Source of the DNA: Clostridia bacterium | GTDB lineage: Bacteria > Bacillota > Clostridia > Oscillospirales > CAG-272 | DNA: 64,000 nt | Direction of reading: 5' to 3' | NCBI GenBank assembly: GCA_017399025.1 | Contig: JAFQEK010000034.1 | Coordinates: 1-64,000 of the forward strand | In this document: piece by piece, positions 25,162 to 34,168 of the stretch | Layout of the letters: each line of letters opens with the position of its first letter | Numbering within the stretch: the stretch's first letter is position 1 | Translations under genes and position numbers: made by a program | Notes under the pieces: model-generated | Database searches by the model: none | What the model was told of the DNA's origin: nothing | Seen by the model: only the letters and a program-made list of their open reading frames with translations

Positions 25162-26091
25162 TTATTTCATAAACACAGGTGTGGAAAGATAACGCTCACC
25201 CGTATCGGGAAGCAAAACAACGATATTTTTTCCTCTGTTCTCTTCCCTTTTTGCAATCTCCGTTGCGGCAAATAATGCGGCACCCGAAGAAATTCCGACC
25301 AGCAAACCTTCCTTTTTCGCAAGCAACCGCGCGCAGGAATACGCTTCTTCCGTGCTGACCGTAACAATTTCATCATAAACGGCAGTATTCAGGATTTTCG
25401 GTATAAACCCTGCGCCGATTCCCTGCAAGCCGTGAGCACTCGCAGAACCGCCTGAAAGCACAGGGGAATCCTTGGGTTCGACCGCAACGATCTTCACATC
25501 GGGATTTTTCCCTTTCAGATATTCGCCGACCCCCGTAACCGTTCCGCCCGTACCGACTCCCGCAATAAAAATATCTACCTTTCCATCTGTATCCTCCCAG
25601 ATTTCGGGTCCCGTGGTTTTTCTGTGTGCTTCAGGATTGGCGGGATTTGTGAACTGTCCGACAACAAATGCGTTCGGCAAGGAAGAAGCCAGTTCTTCCG
25701 CTTTTTCAATAGCGCCTGCCATACCCTTTTTACCATCCGTCAGAATCAATTCCGCACCGTATGCGCGCATGAGCATTTGCCGTTCGGCAGACATGGTTTC
25801 GGGCATGGTAATGACCAAACGATAGCCTTTCGCGGAGGCAATGGCAGCAAGACCGATTCCCGTGTTTCCCGAGGTCGGCTCAATCATCACAGAGTCAGCT
25901 GTCAATTTTCCCGATCTTTCCGCATCTTCAATCATTTCTTTCGCAACACGGTCCTTAGCAGAACCGGCAGGATTAAAACATTCCGCTTTGGCAAGAATCA
26001 AAGCATGCGCACCGCATTCCTCCGTATAACGGGAAAGCGCAATCAAAGGCGTTTTTCCGATCAATTCATAAACTGAAGAATAAATTTTCAT
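25162..26091 (-). CDS. cysK: Cysteine synthase (O-acetylserine sulfhydrylase)
   Basis: The 309-residue PLP enzyme makes cysteine from O-acetylserine and sulfide. The PLP lysine lies in [11 protein letters not shown] (about residue 46), the substrate loop is [10 protein letters not shown], the phosphate-binding loop is [12 protein letters not shown] and the C-terminal serine is in [10 protein letters not shown]. The length fits CysK. It is a single gene with its own promoter; no cysteine-responsive leader is obvious in the 35 nt between TSS and start. Confidence 0.93.
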   Translation of the reverse strand: MKIYSSVYELIGKTPLIALSRYTEECGAHALILAKAECFNPAGSAKDRVAKEMIEDAERSGKLTADSVMIEPTSGNTGIGLAAIASAKGYRLVITMPETMSAERQMLMRAYGAELILTDGKKGMAGAIEKAEELASSLPNAFVVGQFTNPANPEAHRKTTGPEIWEDTDGKVDIFIAGVGTGGTVTGVGEYLKGKNPDVKIVAVEPKDSPVLSGGSASAHGLQGIGAGFIPKILNTAVYDEIVTVSTEEAYSCARLLAKKEGLLVGISSGAALFAATEIAKREENRGKNIVVLLPDTGERYLSTPVFMK

Positions 26092-26125
26092 ATTGGTTTC
26101 CTTTCCATAGGATTTCTTATTTTTG

Positions 26126-26155
26126 ATTATAGTCTATTTTCATGTTTTTTGTCAA
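26126..26155 (-). promoter_or_regulatory. Promoter of cysK
   Basis: On the minus strand TTGACA (26150-26155) and TATAAT (26126-26131) are separated by 18 bp. Confidence 0.75.
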
Positions 26156-26224
26156 TTCTTTTTTGAAAGATCTATCCATAAAAGCAATTCGGATATTAAG
26201 TCATAAATCCCATAAAATCAAAAA

Positions 26225-26262
26225 GAAAAATCTAAGCCTTGAAAAAGCTTAGATTTTTCTTA
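26225..26262 (-). terminator. Terminator of the lipoprotein gene
   Basis: The 12-bp stem AAAAATCTAAGC/GCTTAGATTTTT lies about 50 bp after the lipoprotein stop, with T-runs both ways. Confidence 0.85.
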
Positions 26263-26309
26263 ATCGGATTTATACCGTATTTTCAATATTTCAAAAAACG
26301 GACGATTTT

Positions 26310-27080
26310 TTAATTTGCGGGATTGAGAACGACAGTGCCGTAATCGGAGAGCGTTACGGTAGAGGTAACGGAAAGTTCCAGACCGCTTTCCGTAATGGAA
26401 AGAGCATACTTGATTTCGACGAGTTTGCCGTTTGCAAAAGTCAAAGTAACATCCGATGCGGAAGCACCCAAAGATTCAATATTGATCGCTTTGTTTGCTT
26501 TGTATGTCTTGGTTGCGGCATCATAAGTATAATCTCCATAAGCTGTCATGCTCTTGATAGAAGCAACCATCATGCTGCGTGCTTCATTTGCAGAAGCTTT
26601 GTCGGGAGCATACTCTTCTTCAGACTGTCCCATCATGGTCATTTTATACCATGCACTGTCTTTTGTGAACTTGTACTCGGATTTTGCCTCTATAGTCATA
26701 CCCGTAGTGTTGGTAACGACATCTTCGGTGTATGCAAAATTTTCAAATACGGAATCTGCAAACGCTGCATCCCAATCTTCTTCGGAAAGACCTGTGAAAG
26801 CAACGGTTTCGGTTTTGGTCTGTGCGCAAACAGTGCAGGTAAAGGTTTTTACACCGTCTGCTTCCTGTGTTGCTTTGGTAGTAATTTTGCCTTCGTCCCA
26901 TGTGTGATCCGCTTTGTCGGCAACTTCTGTGCATTTCTCATCTGTGCAGGCATGCCAGTGAGAAGTTGCATCCTTGCTCCATTCAGAGGAAAACTCGCAC
27001 TCATGTGCGCAAGAAGAGAGAGTTACAGCCAAAGCAAAAAGCAGACAAAGACTAAGAAAAACAGATAAAAACTTTTTCAT
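26310..27080 (-). CDS. Lipoprotein with N-terminal His/Cys-rich domain
   Basis: The 256-residue protein has a signal peptide ending in the lipobox LSSC (Cys24). It is followed by a His/Cys/Trp-rich module (about residues 25-95) with HECEFSSEWSKD, HWHACTDEKC and FTCTVCAQTKTE. This is the small repeat seen in many Firmicutes surface proteins, and could bind zinc. The rest is a beta-rich domain resembling LolA/LppX-like lipoprotein carriers in size and pattern. It is expected on the outer face of the membrane. It is a single gene with its own promoter (TATAAT near 27144-27149). No specific function can be assigned. Confidence 0.7.
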   Translation of the reverse strand: MKKFLSVFLSLCLLFALAVTLSSCAHECEFSSEWSKDATSHWHACTDEKCTEVADKADHTWDEGKITTKATQEADGVKTFTCTVCAQTKTETVAFTGLSEEDWDAAFADSVFENFAYTEDVVTNTTGMTIEAKSEYKFTKDSAWYKMTMMGQSEEEYAPDKASANEARSMMVASIKSMTAYGDYTYDAATKTYKANKAINIESLGASASDVTLTFANGKLVEIKYALSITESGLELSVTSTVTLSDYGTVVLNPAN

Positions 27081-27369
27081 AAATCAAAATCTCCTTAATG
27101 TTAATAAAATTATTTCAAAGCAGTAAATTCTGCTTTTATATTCATTATATCAAAAAAAAATAATATTTCAATAGGATTATGAAAAAAAATTAAACTTTTT
27201 GAATACATTCAAAAACTTGGTAAACAAATAATCCTAAAATCTTTTTTCAAAGAATAATTTGATCAAAAAACGAAAAATATCCAAACGGAAATCCGATGCT
27301 TCGGCACTGACTTCTATTCAGACTATCAGCTGCTGCAGCTTTTCCATCTTATGAATCGAGAAAAAGAAA

Positions 27370-27395
27370 AAACAGACACACTGTGCCTGTTTTTT
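27370..27395 (-). terminator. Terminator of the tRNA pair
   Basis: The stem AAACAGGCACA/TGTGTCTGTTT, with T-runs on both sides, lies directly after the CCA end of tRNA-Glu. Confidence 0.85.
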
Positions 27396-27397
27396 GG

Positions 27398-27469
27398 TGA
27401 CCCGGACGGGAATCGAACCCGTGTTACCGCCGTGAAAGGGCGGTGTCTTAGCCGCTTGACCACCGGGCC
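27398..27469 (-). tRNA. tRNA-Glu (TTC)
   Basis: A 72-nt cloverleaf starting GGCCCGG with anticodon loop CTTTCAC between stems CCGCC/GGCGG. The T-arm is GGTTCGATTCC and the 3' CCA is encoded. Confidence 0.95.
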
Positions 27470-27495
27470 AAGCATGACAACAAAAGTTGTCATGG

Positions 27496-27569
27496 TAGCG
27501 GAAGTTGGATTTGAACCCACGACCTTTCGGGTATGAACCGAGCGCTCTAGCCAACTGAGCTATTCCGCC
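27496..27569 (-). tRNA. tRNA-Met (CAT)
   Basis: A 74-nt cloverleaf with anticodon loop TTCATAC and T-arm GGTTCAAATCC, CCA encoded. The first acceptor pair is G-U, so it does not carry the unpaired 5' base of an initiator tRNA and is probably the elongator or the tRNA-Ile2 precursor. It is transcribed with tRNA-Glu. Confidence 0.9.
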
Positions 27570-27617
27570 ATGCTTTGAACCTTTTGTGTGTTGACCACTT
27601 CGGTTGACTGCTCGACC

Positions 27618-27646
27618 ATTGTATCATAGTTTTTTTCATTTGTCAA
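27618..27646 (-). promoter_or_regulatory. Promoter of the tRNA-Met/tRNA-Glu unit
   Basis: On the minus strand TTGACA (27641-27646) and TACAAT (27618-27623) are separated by 17 bp. Confidence 0.8.
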
Positions 27647-27716
27647 TAGTTTTTTTGAAAAAAATTGAATTTTTTTGAAATTTTTTTAATTTCTTATAAA
27701 GTCCCTTATAATAGTG

Positions 27717-27775
27717 AAAAACCGACCTCTTTTTGTCGGAAAAACAGCTTCCGTTACGAAAAAAGATCGGTTTTC
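27717..27775 (-). terminator. Terminator of tyrS
   Basis: A long stem pairs AAAACCGATCTTTTTT with AAAAAGAGGTCGGTTTT, with an internal loop; T-rich flanks follow the tyrS stop by about 25 bp. Confidence 0.7.
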
Positions 27776-27799
27776 ATGACGAGATTTTACAATCTCCGA

Positions 27800-29023
27800 T
27801 TATTTCAGAATAAATTTGTGGTAAACTTTTTTACCCTTACGAATAACCACACCTTCACGGAGAAGATTTTCTTCCACTGTCATACCGAATGCGGTTACTT
27901 TTTCATCATTCATTACAACACCGCCCTGGATAACCAAACGTTTTGCTTCGCTTCTGGAAGGAGCAAGCTTGCCCGCAACCATCAGATCGAGGATACCGAT
28001 CTTGCCGTCGGTCAGAGCAGAAGCTTCGATTTCCGTTGTAGGCATATCTGCGCTGTTACCGCCGCCGGAGAACAGATTTTTGGAGGTCTGCTTTGCTTTT
28101 TCAGCCTCTTCCTTACCATGAACGAGAGCAGTCAGTTCATAAGCAAGAACTTCTTTCTTTTCGTTGATACGGCTATCGTCCCAAGTTTCCATTTCAGAAA
28201 TTTCATCCAGACTCAGGAAGGTCAGCATTTTAATGCATTTCATGACGTCTGCATCGCCTACGTTACGCCAATACTGGAAGAATTCAAACGGAGTTGTCTT
28301 TTTGGGATCGAGCCATACGGCGTTGCCTGCGGTTTTACCCATCTTTTTACCGTTGGAGTCTGTTAGAAGCGTGATAGTCATTGCAAACGCATCCTTACCG
28401 AGTTTTTTACGGATGAGTTCCGTACCGCCGAGCATATTAGACCACTGGTCGTCGCCGCCGAATTCCATATTACAGCCGAACTTCTTGAACATATAGTAGA
28501 AGTCGTAAGACTGCATGATCATGTAGTTGAATTCCAGGAAGGAAAGCCCCTTTTCCATTCTCTGCTTATAGCATTCCGCGCGTAGCATATTGTTGACAGA
28601 GAAACAAGCGCCGACTTCGCGAAGCAATTCCACGTAATTAAGATTCAGAAGCCAATCTGCATTGTTTACCATCATTGCTTTGCCTTCACCGAATTCAATG
28701 AATTTTTCCATCTGGCGTTTGAAGCATTCCGCGTTGTGTTCAATATCTTCCTTAGTAAGCATTTTTCTCATGTCCGTACGGCCGGAGGGGTCGCCGATCA
28801 TGGTTGTGCCGCCGCCGATCAGAGCGATCGGTTTGTTTCCTGCCATTTGCAGACGTTTCATCAGTGTGAGCGCCATAAAATGACCTGCTGTCAAGCTGTC
28901 TGCAGTGCAGTCAAAGCCGATATAAAAGGTTGCCTTTCCGTTATTTATCATTTCACGGATGTGTTCTTCATCCGTCACCTGCGCAATCAATCCGCGCGCT
29001 TGCAATTCTTCATAAATTCCCAT
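27800..29023 (-). CDS. tyrS: Tyrosyl-tRNA synthetase
   Basis: The 407-residue class I synthetase charges tRNA-Tyr. The N-terminal active site shows YIGFDCTADSLTAGH (HIGH-like motif), the tyrosine pocket QSYDFYYM and the KMSKS loop as KKMGKTAG. An S4-like RNA-binding domain ends the protein (SRSEAKRLVIQGGVVMNDEKV). The ATG behind GAAAGGA at 29023 is the start; the open frame continues upstream through the T-box leader, which is not coding. It is controlled by a tyrosine T-box. Confidence 0.96.
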   Translation of the reverse strand: MGIYEELQARGLIAQVTDEEHIREMINNGKATFYIGFDCTADSLTAGHFMALTLMKRLQMAGNKPIALIGGGTTMIGDPSGRTDMRKMLTKEDIEHNAECFKRQMEKFIEFGEGKAMMVNNADWLLNLNYVELLREVGACFSVNNMLRAECYKQRMEKGLSFLEFNYMIMQSYDFYYMFKKFGCNMEFGGDDQWSNMLGGTELIRKKLGKDAFAMTITLLTDSNGKKMGKTAGNAVWLDPKKTTPFEFFQYWRNVGDADVMKCIKMLTFLSLDEISEMETWDDSRINEKKEVLAYELTALVHGKEEAEKAKQTSKNLFSGGGNSADMPTTEIEASALTDGKIGILDLMVAGKLAPSRSEAKRLVIQGGVVMNDEKVTAFGMTVEENLLREGVVIRKGKKVYHKFILK

Positions 29024-29049
29024 GTTTTGATTTTCCTTTCGATTGATAA

Positions 29050-29318
29050 AAATAAAAGTCCCCTGCATATGCAGAGGACGAATGTTTCGTGTTACCACCT
29101 CAGTTTGCCTATTTTTCGCAAAATAAGCCTCGGAAAGTTTGTTCTACAAACTTCAACGCGTTAACGGGCGCACCCGTCGCAACCTACAAAATTTTCGGAA
29201 GCGCGGCTCGGGAATGTATTCGGCAAAAGCTTTCATACCATCTTTCACCAACCGATGGCTCTCTGAATGAAAAGGGTTCTGCGTACTTGTTTCCTTCATT
29301 GCTTTTTTATATGTTATA
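29050..29318 (-). promoter_or_regulatory. Tyrosine T-box leader
   Basis: The leader of tyrS carries the T-box antiterminator motif AGGTGGTAACACG (complement at 29088-29100). A terminator stem GTCCTCTGCA/TGCAGGGGAC with T-run follows (29050-29080). In Stem I the specifier loop reads GAA-TAC-ATTCC, and TAC (complement at 29216-29218) is a tyrosine codon. Uncharged tRNA-Tyr would therefore pair with both sites and allow tyrS transcription. Confidence 0.93.
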
Positions 29319-29320
29319 AT

Positions 29321-29349
29321 ATTATATCATGGTATACAAGTTTTGTCAA
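29321..29349 (-). promoter_or_regulatory. Consensus promoter of tyrS
   Basis: On the minus strand TTGACA (29344-29349) and TATAAT (29321-29326) are separated by exactly 17 bp. Confidence 0.85.
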
Positions 29350-29360
29350 GAGTCGGATTG

Positions 29361-29621
29361 TTAATTTTGATCGTCGGATAAGCTTTTTTTCGCGCATTCG
29401 GGACAGATTAACGCCTCAGTAGAATTATACCAAGAATCACAAATTTTAATTTCAACATCTTCTGCTTTTGAGGCATTAATATGACAAGCACAACTGATTA
29501 TGGATATGGTACCTCCTAACACGAGTGCTATGCCATATCGGATCATCATAAAGATGCTTTGTTCAAAATTGGTTAGAGTGCCTTTAAACGTATAATTTTC
29601 GTTTGAAATGTGGTATATCAT
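29361..29621 (-). pseudogene. Fragment of a small membrane protein with Cys-rich tail
   Basis: This 86-codon frame encodes one clear hydrophobic helix and a tail with CPECAKKSL, like the treble-clef end of small regulated membrane proteins. The frame stays open upstream to about 29715 with protein-like sequence (a second hydrophobic helix, LINIASALAVVSFI), but no start codon or ribosome binding site exists in that stretch. A natural N-terminus, NEPRLAAH-like, lies just one base out of frame with an ATG at about 29712. A frameshift near the start, or loss of the first codons, would explain this. It runs into the promoter region of the divergent XRE gene. Confidence 0.4.
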
Positions 29622-29733
29622 AATGATGAATGAAACAACAGCAAGTGCGCTTGCGATATTGATTAAAATTTCTGAAATAATATGACCAATATGAGCGGCG
29701 AGTCTGGGTTCATTTAAAAGAGGAGATTTCTGT

Positions 29734-29949
29734 ATGGATTATATCAAGCGAATGCGTGATTTACGTGAAGACAGTGATAAAACACAACAGGAAATTGCAA
29801 ATATTCTTGGAACTTCTCAAACGATGTACGCGCGATATGAACGTGGTGCAAACGAATTACCAATTCATCATCTCCTGAGTTTATGTGATTATTATAATGT
29901 TTCCGCCGATTATTTTCTCGGAAGAACAGATATCAAACAATATAAATAA
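29734..29949 (+). CDS. Small XRE-family regulator
   Basis: The 71-residue protein is one XRE helix-turn-helix: IKRMRDLREDSDKTQQEIANIL for helices 1-2, then GTSQTMYARYERGANELPIHHLLSLCDYYNVSADYFLGRTD. It begins at an ATG behind AGAGGAGA. It is transcribed away from the broken membrane-protein frame, which was probably its target or partner. A terminator follows. Confidence 0.85.
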   Translation: MDYIKRMRDLREDSDKTQQEIANILGTSQTMYARYERGANELPIHHLLSLCDYYNVSADYFLGRTDIKQYK

Positions 29950-29999
29950 GGCTATGCCAACGGTTTTCGATAACCTTTTGACATGGCCTTGTTTTTTTA
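29948..29999 (+). terminator. Terminator after the small XRE gene
   Basis: The stem AAGGCTATGCCAA/TTGACATGGCCTT, with two G-T pairs, is followed by seven T. Confidence 0.85.
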
Positions 30000-30097
30000 T
30001 ATCATAGGAAATTACGCAAAATCGACCTAGTCGTTTTGCATTGTTTGGATGCAAATTAACAGCAATAGGCGAGAAACTTTCAGCGGACCTTGCCCGC

Positions 30098-31777
30098 TTA
30101 TTCGTTTTCTCCTCCGAGACAAAGCTCTTTTGCAGCCGCCAAAGTTTGTTCTGTGATTTTTGCACCGCCGATGATTCGTGCAACCTCATTGATGTGTTCT
30201 TCCTCCGTCAGTCCTCTGACCGAAGATTGTGTTCTTCCGTCCGTTTCCGTTTTGGAAACAAAAAGATGGGAATCTGCTACGGCAGCAATCTGCGGAGAGT
30301 GCGTAACACAGATAACCTGCGTTCCTTTTTGCGCAACTTCGTGTAACTTAATGCCGATTTTATGAGAAGTTCTTCCCGAAATTCCCGTATCAATCTCATC
30401 AAAGATCAAAGTTTCGGTATGTTCTTTATCCGCAAATGCGCAACGAAGTGCTAGCATCATACGGGAAAGCTCACCGCCTGATGCCACCTTAGAAAGCGGT
30501 TGCAAGGGCTCACCCGGATTGGCAGAAACCGTAAATGCCACTTTATCCACACCGTTTGAAGAAAATTCTCGGAGATTGGTTACTTCGATGCGGAATCGAA
30601 CCTTTTCCATATCCAAAAAAACGAGTTCTTTTGTGATCTTATCTTGCAAATATTCTGCAGCAGAACGCCGTTTTTTCGTGATTTGCAATGCAATTTGTTT
30701 CAGTTCTTCGCGAATTTCCGCAAGCTCGTTTTCCAGATCCTCTGAAAGCTCGCCCGATTGTTCCAAATCCCGTAATTTTGCAGCTATGCGTTCTCTGTAT
30801 TTTTTAATCTCTTCAACCGTGCCTCCGTATTTTTTACGCAAGCGCTGAAGATGATCCAAGCGCTCTTCGATACGATCCAGAAGCTCAGACGGATTTTTGA
30901 TACCCATATCGCATTCCTTGCGGATGGTTTCGGCAATATCTTCCAGACGGTATCGGAAATCCGCAAGTGTTTCCGCAAATACCGTAGCTTCACTCAGCAC
31001 ACCTTCCAATGCGCCAAGAGACTCTTCTGCTTTTTCAAGAAGATCACAGGCGCAAACGCCCTTTTCATTCTGATACAATGTACGGTAGATCAATTTGGCA
31101 TGTTTTCCGATCTTTTCCGCATTTTGTACTTTCGTCCGTTTTCGTTTCAGTTCCTCTTCTTCGCCTTCGCGGGGATTGACCGAATCAATATCCTTAATCT
31201 GATATTTCAGAAGCTCCACGGTTCTTGCCTTTTCCTGTTCATCATAAGAAATTTCGACAATACGTTTTTTTACGGCAAGCATTTGTCGGTAAAGTTTCGC
31301 ATATTCCTCTTTTTCCTCTTCGCAATCAGCAAAGGCATCCAGAAAAACAATATGAGAATCCTCGTTCAAAAGCGATTGCCCCGTATGCTGTCCGTGGATA
31401 TGAATCAGCTTGGTTGCAAGATCGCGCATAATGGAAAGCGGAACCGTTCTGCCGTTGATACGCGCGACAGAACCGCCTTTATCCGTAATATCTCTCTGAA
31501 AAAGAAGCGTTCCACCTTCGGCATCAATGCCAAGTTCCTCCGCAAAAGCAGCAGCTTCTTCGGAAATATCTTCAAAAAGCGCGGAAACCATGGCTTTGCT
31601 TTCGCCTCCACGGATCAATTCGCGGGATGCGCGCGCACCGATAATCAAACCCACAGAGTCTATAATAATAGATTTTCCTGCACCCGTTTCACCGGTCAGA
31701 ACGGTCAGGGCATCTCCGGGGCATACATGTTCATCTTTGATAATGGCAATATTATGGATACATAATTCTCTGAGCAA
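30098..31777 (-). CDS. recN: DNA repair protein RecN
   Basis: The 559-residue SMC-like ATPase acts early in double-strand break repair. Walker A is GETGAGKSI at residues 28-36. A long coiled-coil centre (about 155-385) is rich in Glu/Lys/Arg. The signature LSRMMLAL region and Walker B TLIFDEIDTGISG follow, near residues 425-470. It is the last gene of the conserved cluster tlyA-nadK-argR-recN. In most Clostridia spoIVB and spo0A come next; here a small XRE gene on the other strand follows. Confidence 0.96.
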   Translation of the reverse strand: MLRELCIHNIAIIKDEHVCPGDALTVLTGETGAGKSIIIDSVGLIIGARASRELIRGGESKAMVSALFEDISEEAAAFAEELGIDAEGGTLLFQRDITDKGGSVARINGRTVPLSIMRDLATKLIHIHGQHTGQSLLNEDSHIVFLDAFADCEEEKEEYAKLYRQMLAVKKRIVEISYDEQEKARTVELLKYQIKDIDSVNPREGEEEELKRKRTKVQNAEKIGKHAKLIYRTLYQNEKGVCACDLLEKAEESLGALEGVLSEATVFAETLADFRYRLEDIAETIRKECDMGIKNPSELLDRIEERLDHLQRLRKKYGGTVEEIKKYRERIAAKLRDLEQSGELSEDLENELAEIREELKQIALQITKKRRSAAEYLQDKITKELVFLDMEKVRFRIEVTNLREFSSNGVDKVAFTVSANPGEPLQPLSKVASGGELSRMMLALRCAFADKEHTETLIFDEIDTGISGRTSHKIGIKLHEVAQKGTQVICVTHSPQIAAVADSHLFVSKTETDGRTQSSVRGLTEEEHINEVARIIGGAKITEQTLAAAKELCLGGENE

Positions 31778-31797
31778 AACGACTCCTCCTCACGGCT

Positions 31798-32250
31798 TCA
31801 GCGACCGATGATCTCTCTGATATAATTTGTGAATTCCTCGGCATCCTCTGCATTCCGTACAACGATAAAAATGGTGTCATCTCCCGCAATGCTACCGATC
31901 ACCGCTTCTCCCGCAAGCGCGTCTAATGCCGCCGCGGCAGCATTTGCCATACCCGCAAATGTTTTGACAACGATGATGTTTTGCGCATTCTGCGCATTGA
32001 CAACGGTTTCCCTCATAATATTTTTTAATTTGTTTTCATTGCTCGAATTTTCACTTCTTGCAACGGTATATTTATATCCGCCGTTTTTTGTCGCGGTCTT
32101 GATCAATCCCAACTGCTTGATATCACGAGAAACCGTCGCCTGTGTAACGGGATAACCGCTTTCCTTGAGTTTTTCAATCAAATCATCCTGTGTTTCGATC
32201 ACATAATCTCCGATGATTTCGAGAATGCGTGTATGACGGGAATTTTTCAT
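31798..32250 (-). CDS. argR: Arginine repressor
   Basis: The 150-residue protein has a winged helix at the N-terminus (EIIGDYVIETQDDLIEKLKESGYPVTQATVSRDIKQLGLIK). The C-terminal oligomerisation and arginine-binding domain contains the GSIAGDDTIFIV motif. It controls arginine metabolism genes as an arginine-dependent hexamer. It sits 20 bp before recN in the standard order, and no arginine genes are in this window. Confidence 0.95.
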   Translation of the reverse strand: MKNSRHTRILEIIGDYVIETQDDLIEKLKESGYPVTQATVSRDIKQLGLIKTATKNGGYKYTVARSENSSNENKLKNIMRETVVNAQNAQNIIVVKTFAGMANAAAAALDALAGEAVIGSIAGDDTIFIVVRNAEDAEEFTNYIREIIGR

Positions 32251-32272
32251 GTAATTTATTTCCTTTACCGTT

Positions 32273-33145
32273 TTATTTTTTGTTTAATTTGGTTTCCAAA
32301 ATATCATAAAAACGGTTTGCACCGATTTTGATGATCTTGGCTGTGTATTGAGATTTCTTAATATGTATCACCGCTTCCTTGGGAACAAGGCAAGCATTTT
32401 TACCGTCCATGGTTACGTGAATATCCGTCATAACGTCCCTCGTTCTGCCTGAAACGGAAAGTTCGGTTTCCGGAGAAAGCAGAACTGCCCTGCTCAGCAA
32501 GGAATGCGGGCAAATCGGCTTGACGGAGACAATGGAAGCAAGGGGGTCGATAATGGGGCCCCCCGCCGAAAAGGAATACGCCGTGGAGCCTGTGGGCGTT
32601 GCTATGATAATGCCGTCGGCACGGTAATCCAATTTGCCGCCCGGCGTACAAATCAGGGAAAATTCCGCGATTTTGGAGCGTATCCCGCTTGCAATCACAA
32701 CATCATTCAGGATTCTTTGCGAATGCAGAATCTTACCGTCAAGAACAATTTCAGCTTCGAGAAGCATCCTTGTTTCCACCGAAAAATTTCCTTCGGCAAG
32801 CGCAGAAAGCTTTTCTGTCTCCGTTCTCTCCAATGCCATGAGAAAACCGAGATGCCCGAGATTGATTCCGATAGCAGGTTTATCTTTTTCCGCCGCACGG
32901 ATGCAATGGTCGATCATTGTTCCGTCGCCGCCAAGAACAAGAATCATCTCGGCTTCTTCCATCATCTGATCTGTATTTTCAAAAAAATTCACCTGTAATG
33001 TTTCATTTTCAAAAAACGGGCGCGCCGTTTCCGAAAGATATGAGAAAATTCCGTTTTCCGAAAGGATCCGGACTGCGCGTTTGGTGTAACTGTATTCCTG
33101 ATCATATTCAGAATTTTGAAAAATAGCGATTTTTTTCGGTATCAC
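32273..33145 (-). CDS. nadK: NAD kinase
   Basis: The 290-residue enzyme phosphorylates NAD to NADP. The family motifs GGDGT (about residues 72-76), NDVV and the glycine-rich ATPTGSTAYSFSAGGP are present. The start is placed at a GTG nine bases after GGAG in AAGGAGATGG; the ATG within that sequence would overlap its own ribosome binding site. It lies between tlyA and argR. Confidence 0.95.
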   Translation of the reverse strand: MIPKKIAIFQNSEYDQEYSYTKRAVRILSENGIFSYLSETARPFFENETLQVNFFENTDQMMEEAEMILVLGGDGTMIDHCIRAAEKDKPAIGINLGHLGFLMALERTETEKLSALAEGNFSVETRMLLEAEIVLDGKILHSQRILNDVVIASGIRSKIAEFSLICTPGGKLDYRADGIIIATPTGSTAYSFSAGGPIIDPLASIVSVKPICPHSLLSRAVLLSPETELSVSGRTRDVMTDIHVTMDGKNACLVPKEAVIHIKKSQYTAKIIKIGANRFYDILETKLNKK

Positions 33146-33180
33146 AAAGTCCATCTCCTTCAATATTCTTCAAAAATAAA

Positions 33181-33957
33181 TTATGAAAATACGGCTTTTT
33201 TGATTTCGGGCAGAGCCGTATTTTTTCTTTCTCCGATGCGAAAGAGCGCAAGATATTCCCGATTTCCGTCCCCGCCTTCAATCGGAGAGGGTATCAGCGC
33301 TTCCGGATACAAACCTTCCGATTCTGCCGCTTGAAACAAGTTTTCAATGACTTTTACATGGATTTTACGGTCGCGGACAATCCCGCCTTTTCCGATATGT
33401 TCTTTGCCCGCTTCGAATTGCGGCTTGATCAAGCTGATAAAAACTCCTCCCGTTTTGACATTTGCGCGCACTGCGGGATAGATCAATGCCTGGGAAATGA
33501 ATGAAAGATCCGATACGGCAAGATCGCAAAGCTCCCCCGTCATTTCGGGAGTCAGCGTCCGGGCATTCGTGCCTTCCAATGAGCATACTTTCGGATTTTC
33601 GGCAAGGCTTCTGTCCAATTGGCCGTGTCCCACATCAACGGCATAAACACGGGCAGCACCGTTTTGTAGCAAACAGTCTGTAAAACCGCCCGTAGAGGCA
33701 CCGAGATCCAACGCAATTTTATCCTTGATTTCCGGATGAAACGAAAAAATTGCCGCTTCCAGTTTTACGCCTCCGCGACTGACATATCTGGACGGATTTT
33801 CAATTCTGATTTCGCAAACGGGTGTATTCTCACCAATATCCTGCGAAGACTTTTCAATGCGTTTTCCGCTTATATAAACACCGTCTTTGATCAACGATGC
33901 CGCATGGCTTCTGCTCTTCGCGAGTCCTTTTTCAAAAAGAAATTTATCTGCTCTCAT
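33181..33957 (-). CDS. tlyA: TlyA-family rRNA methyltransferase
   Basis: The 258-residue protein has an N-terminal S4 RNA-binding domain (ADKFLFEKGLAKSRSHAASLIKDG) and a Rossmann methyltransferase with KIALDLGASTGGFTDCLL and VYAVDVGHGQLD. TlyA proteins 2'-O-methylate cytidines in 16S and 23S rRNA, although this family is often called hemolysin. The start is the ATG behind GAAAGGA, twelve codons inside the longest frame. It is the first gene of the operon after a good promoter. Confidence 0.93.
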   Translation of the reverse strand: MRADKFLFEKGLAKSRSHAASLIKDGVYISGKRIEKSSQDIGENTPVCEIRIENPSRYVSRGGVKLEAAIFSFHPEIKDKIALDLGASTGGFTDCLLQNGAARVYAVDVGHGQLDRSLAENPKVCSLEGTNARTLTPEMTGELCDLAVSDLSFISQALIYPAVRANVKTGGVFISLIKPQFEAGKEHIGKGGIVRDRKIHVKVIENLFQAAESEGLYPEALIPSPIEGGDGNREYLALFRIGERKNTALPEIKKAVFS

Positions 33958-34022
33958 AAAAATCCTTTCGTTCCCTTTTTCCATATTCCGCAAAATAAAA
34001 GTTTTTGTACAATATCGTTTTT

Positions 34023-34051
34023 ATTATATCACAGATATAATGAATATTCAA
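34023..34051 (-). promoter_or_regulatory. Promoter of the tlyA-nadK-argR-recN operon
   Basis: On the minus strand TTGAAT (34046-34051) and TATAAT (34023-34028) are separated by 17 bp. No ArgR operator is obvious. Confidence 0.75.
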
Positions 34052-34126
34052 GAGAAACTCTGCTGATTTATTCAGAATTTTTTCATTCTTTTGCATATTC
34101 ATTCACAGATATTCATGACAATAACA

Positions 34127-34160
34127 AAGCCGGCAGAACGTATTTCCATTCTGCCGGTTT
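34127..34160 (-). terminator. Terminator of the leucine-rich-repeat lipoprotein gene
   Basis: A 12-bp stem, AAACCGGCAGAA/TTCTGCCGGCTTT, lies just after the stop codon and is followed by TTTGTTATT. Confidence 0.8.
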
Positions 34161-34168
34161 GAAAAATT

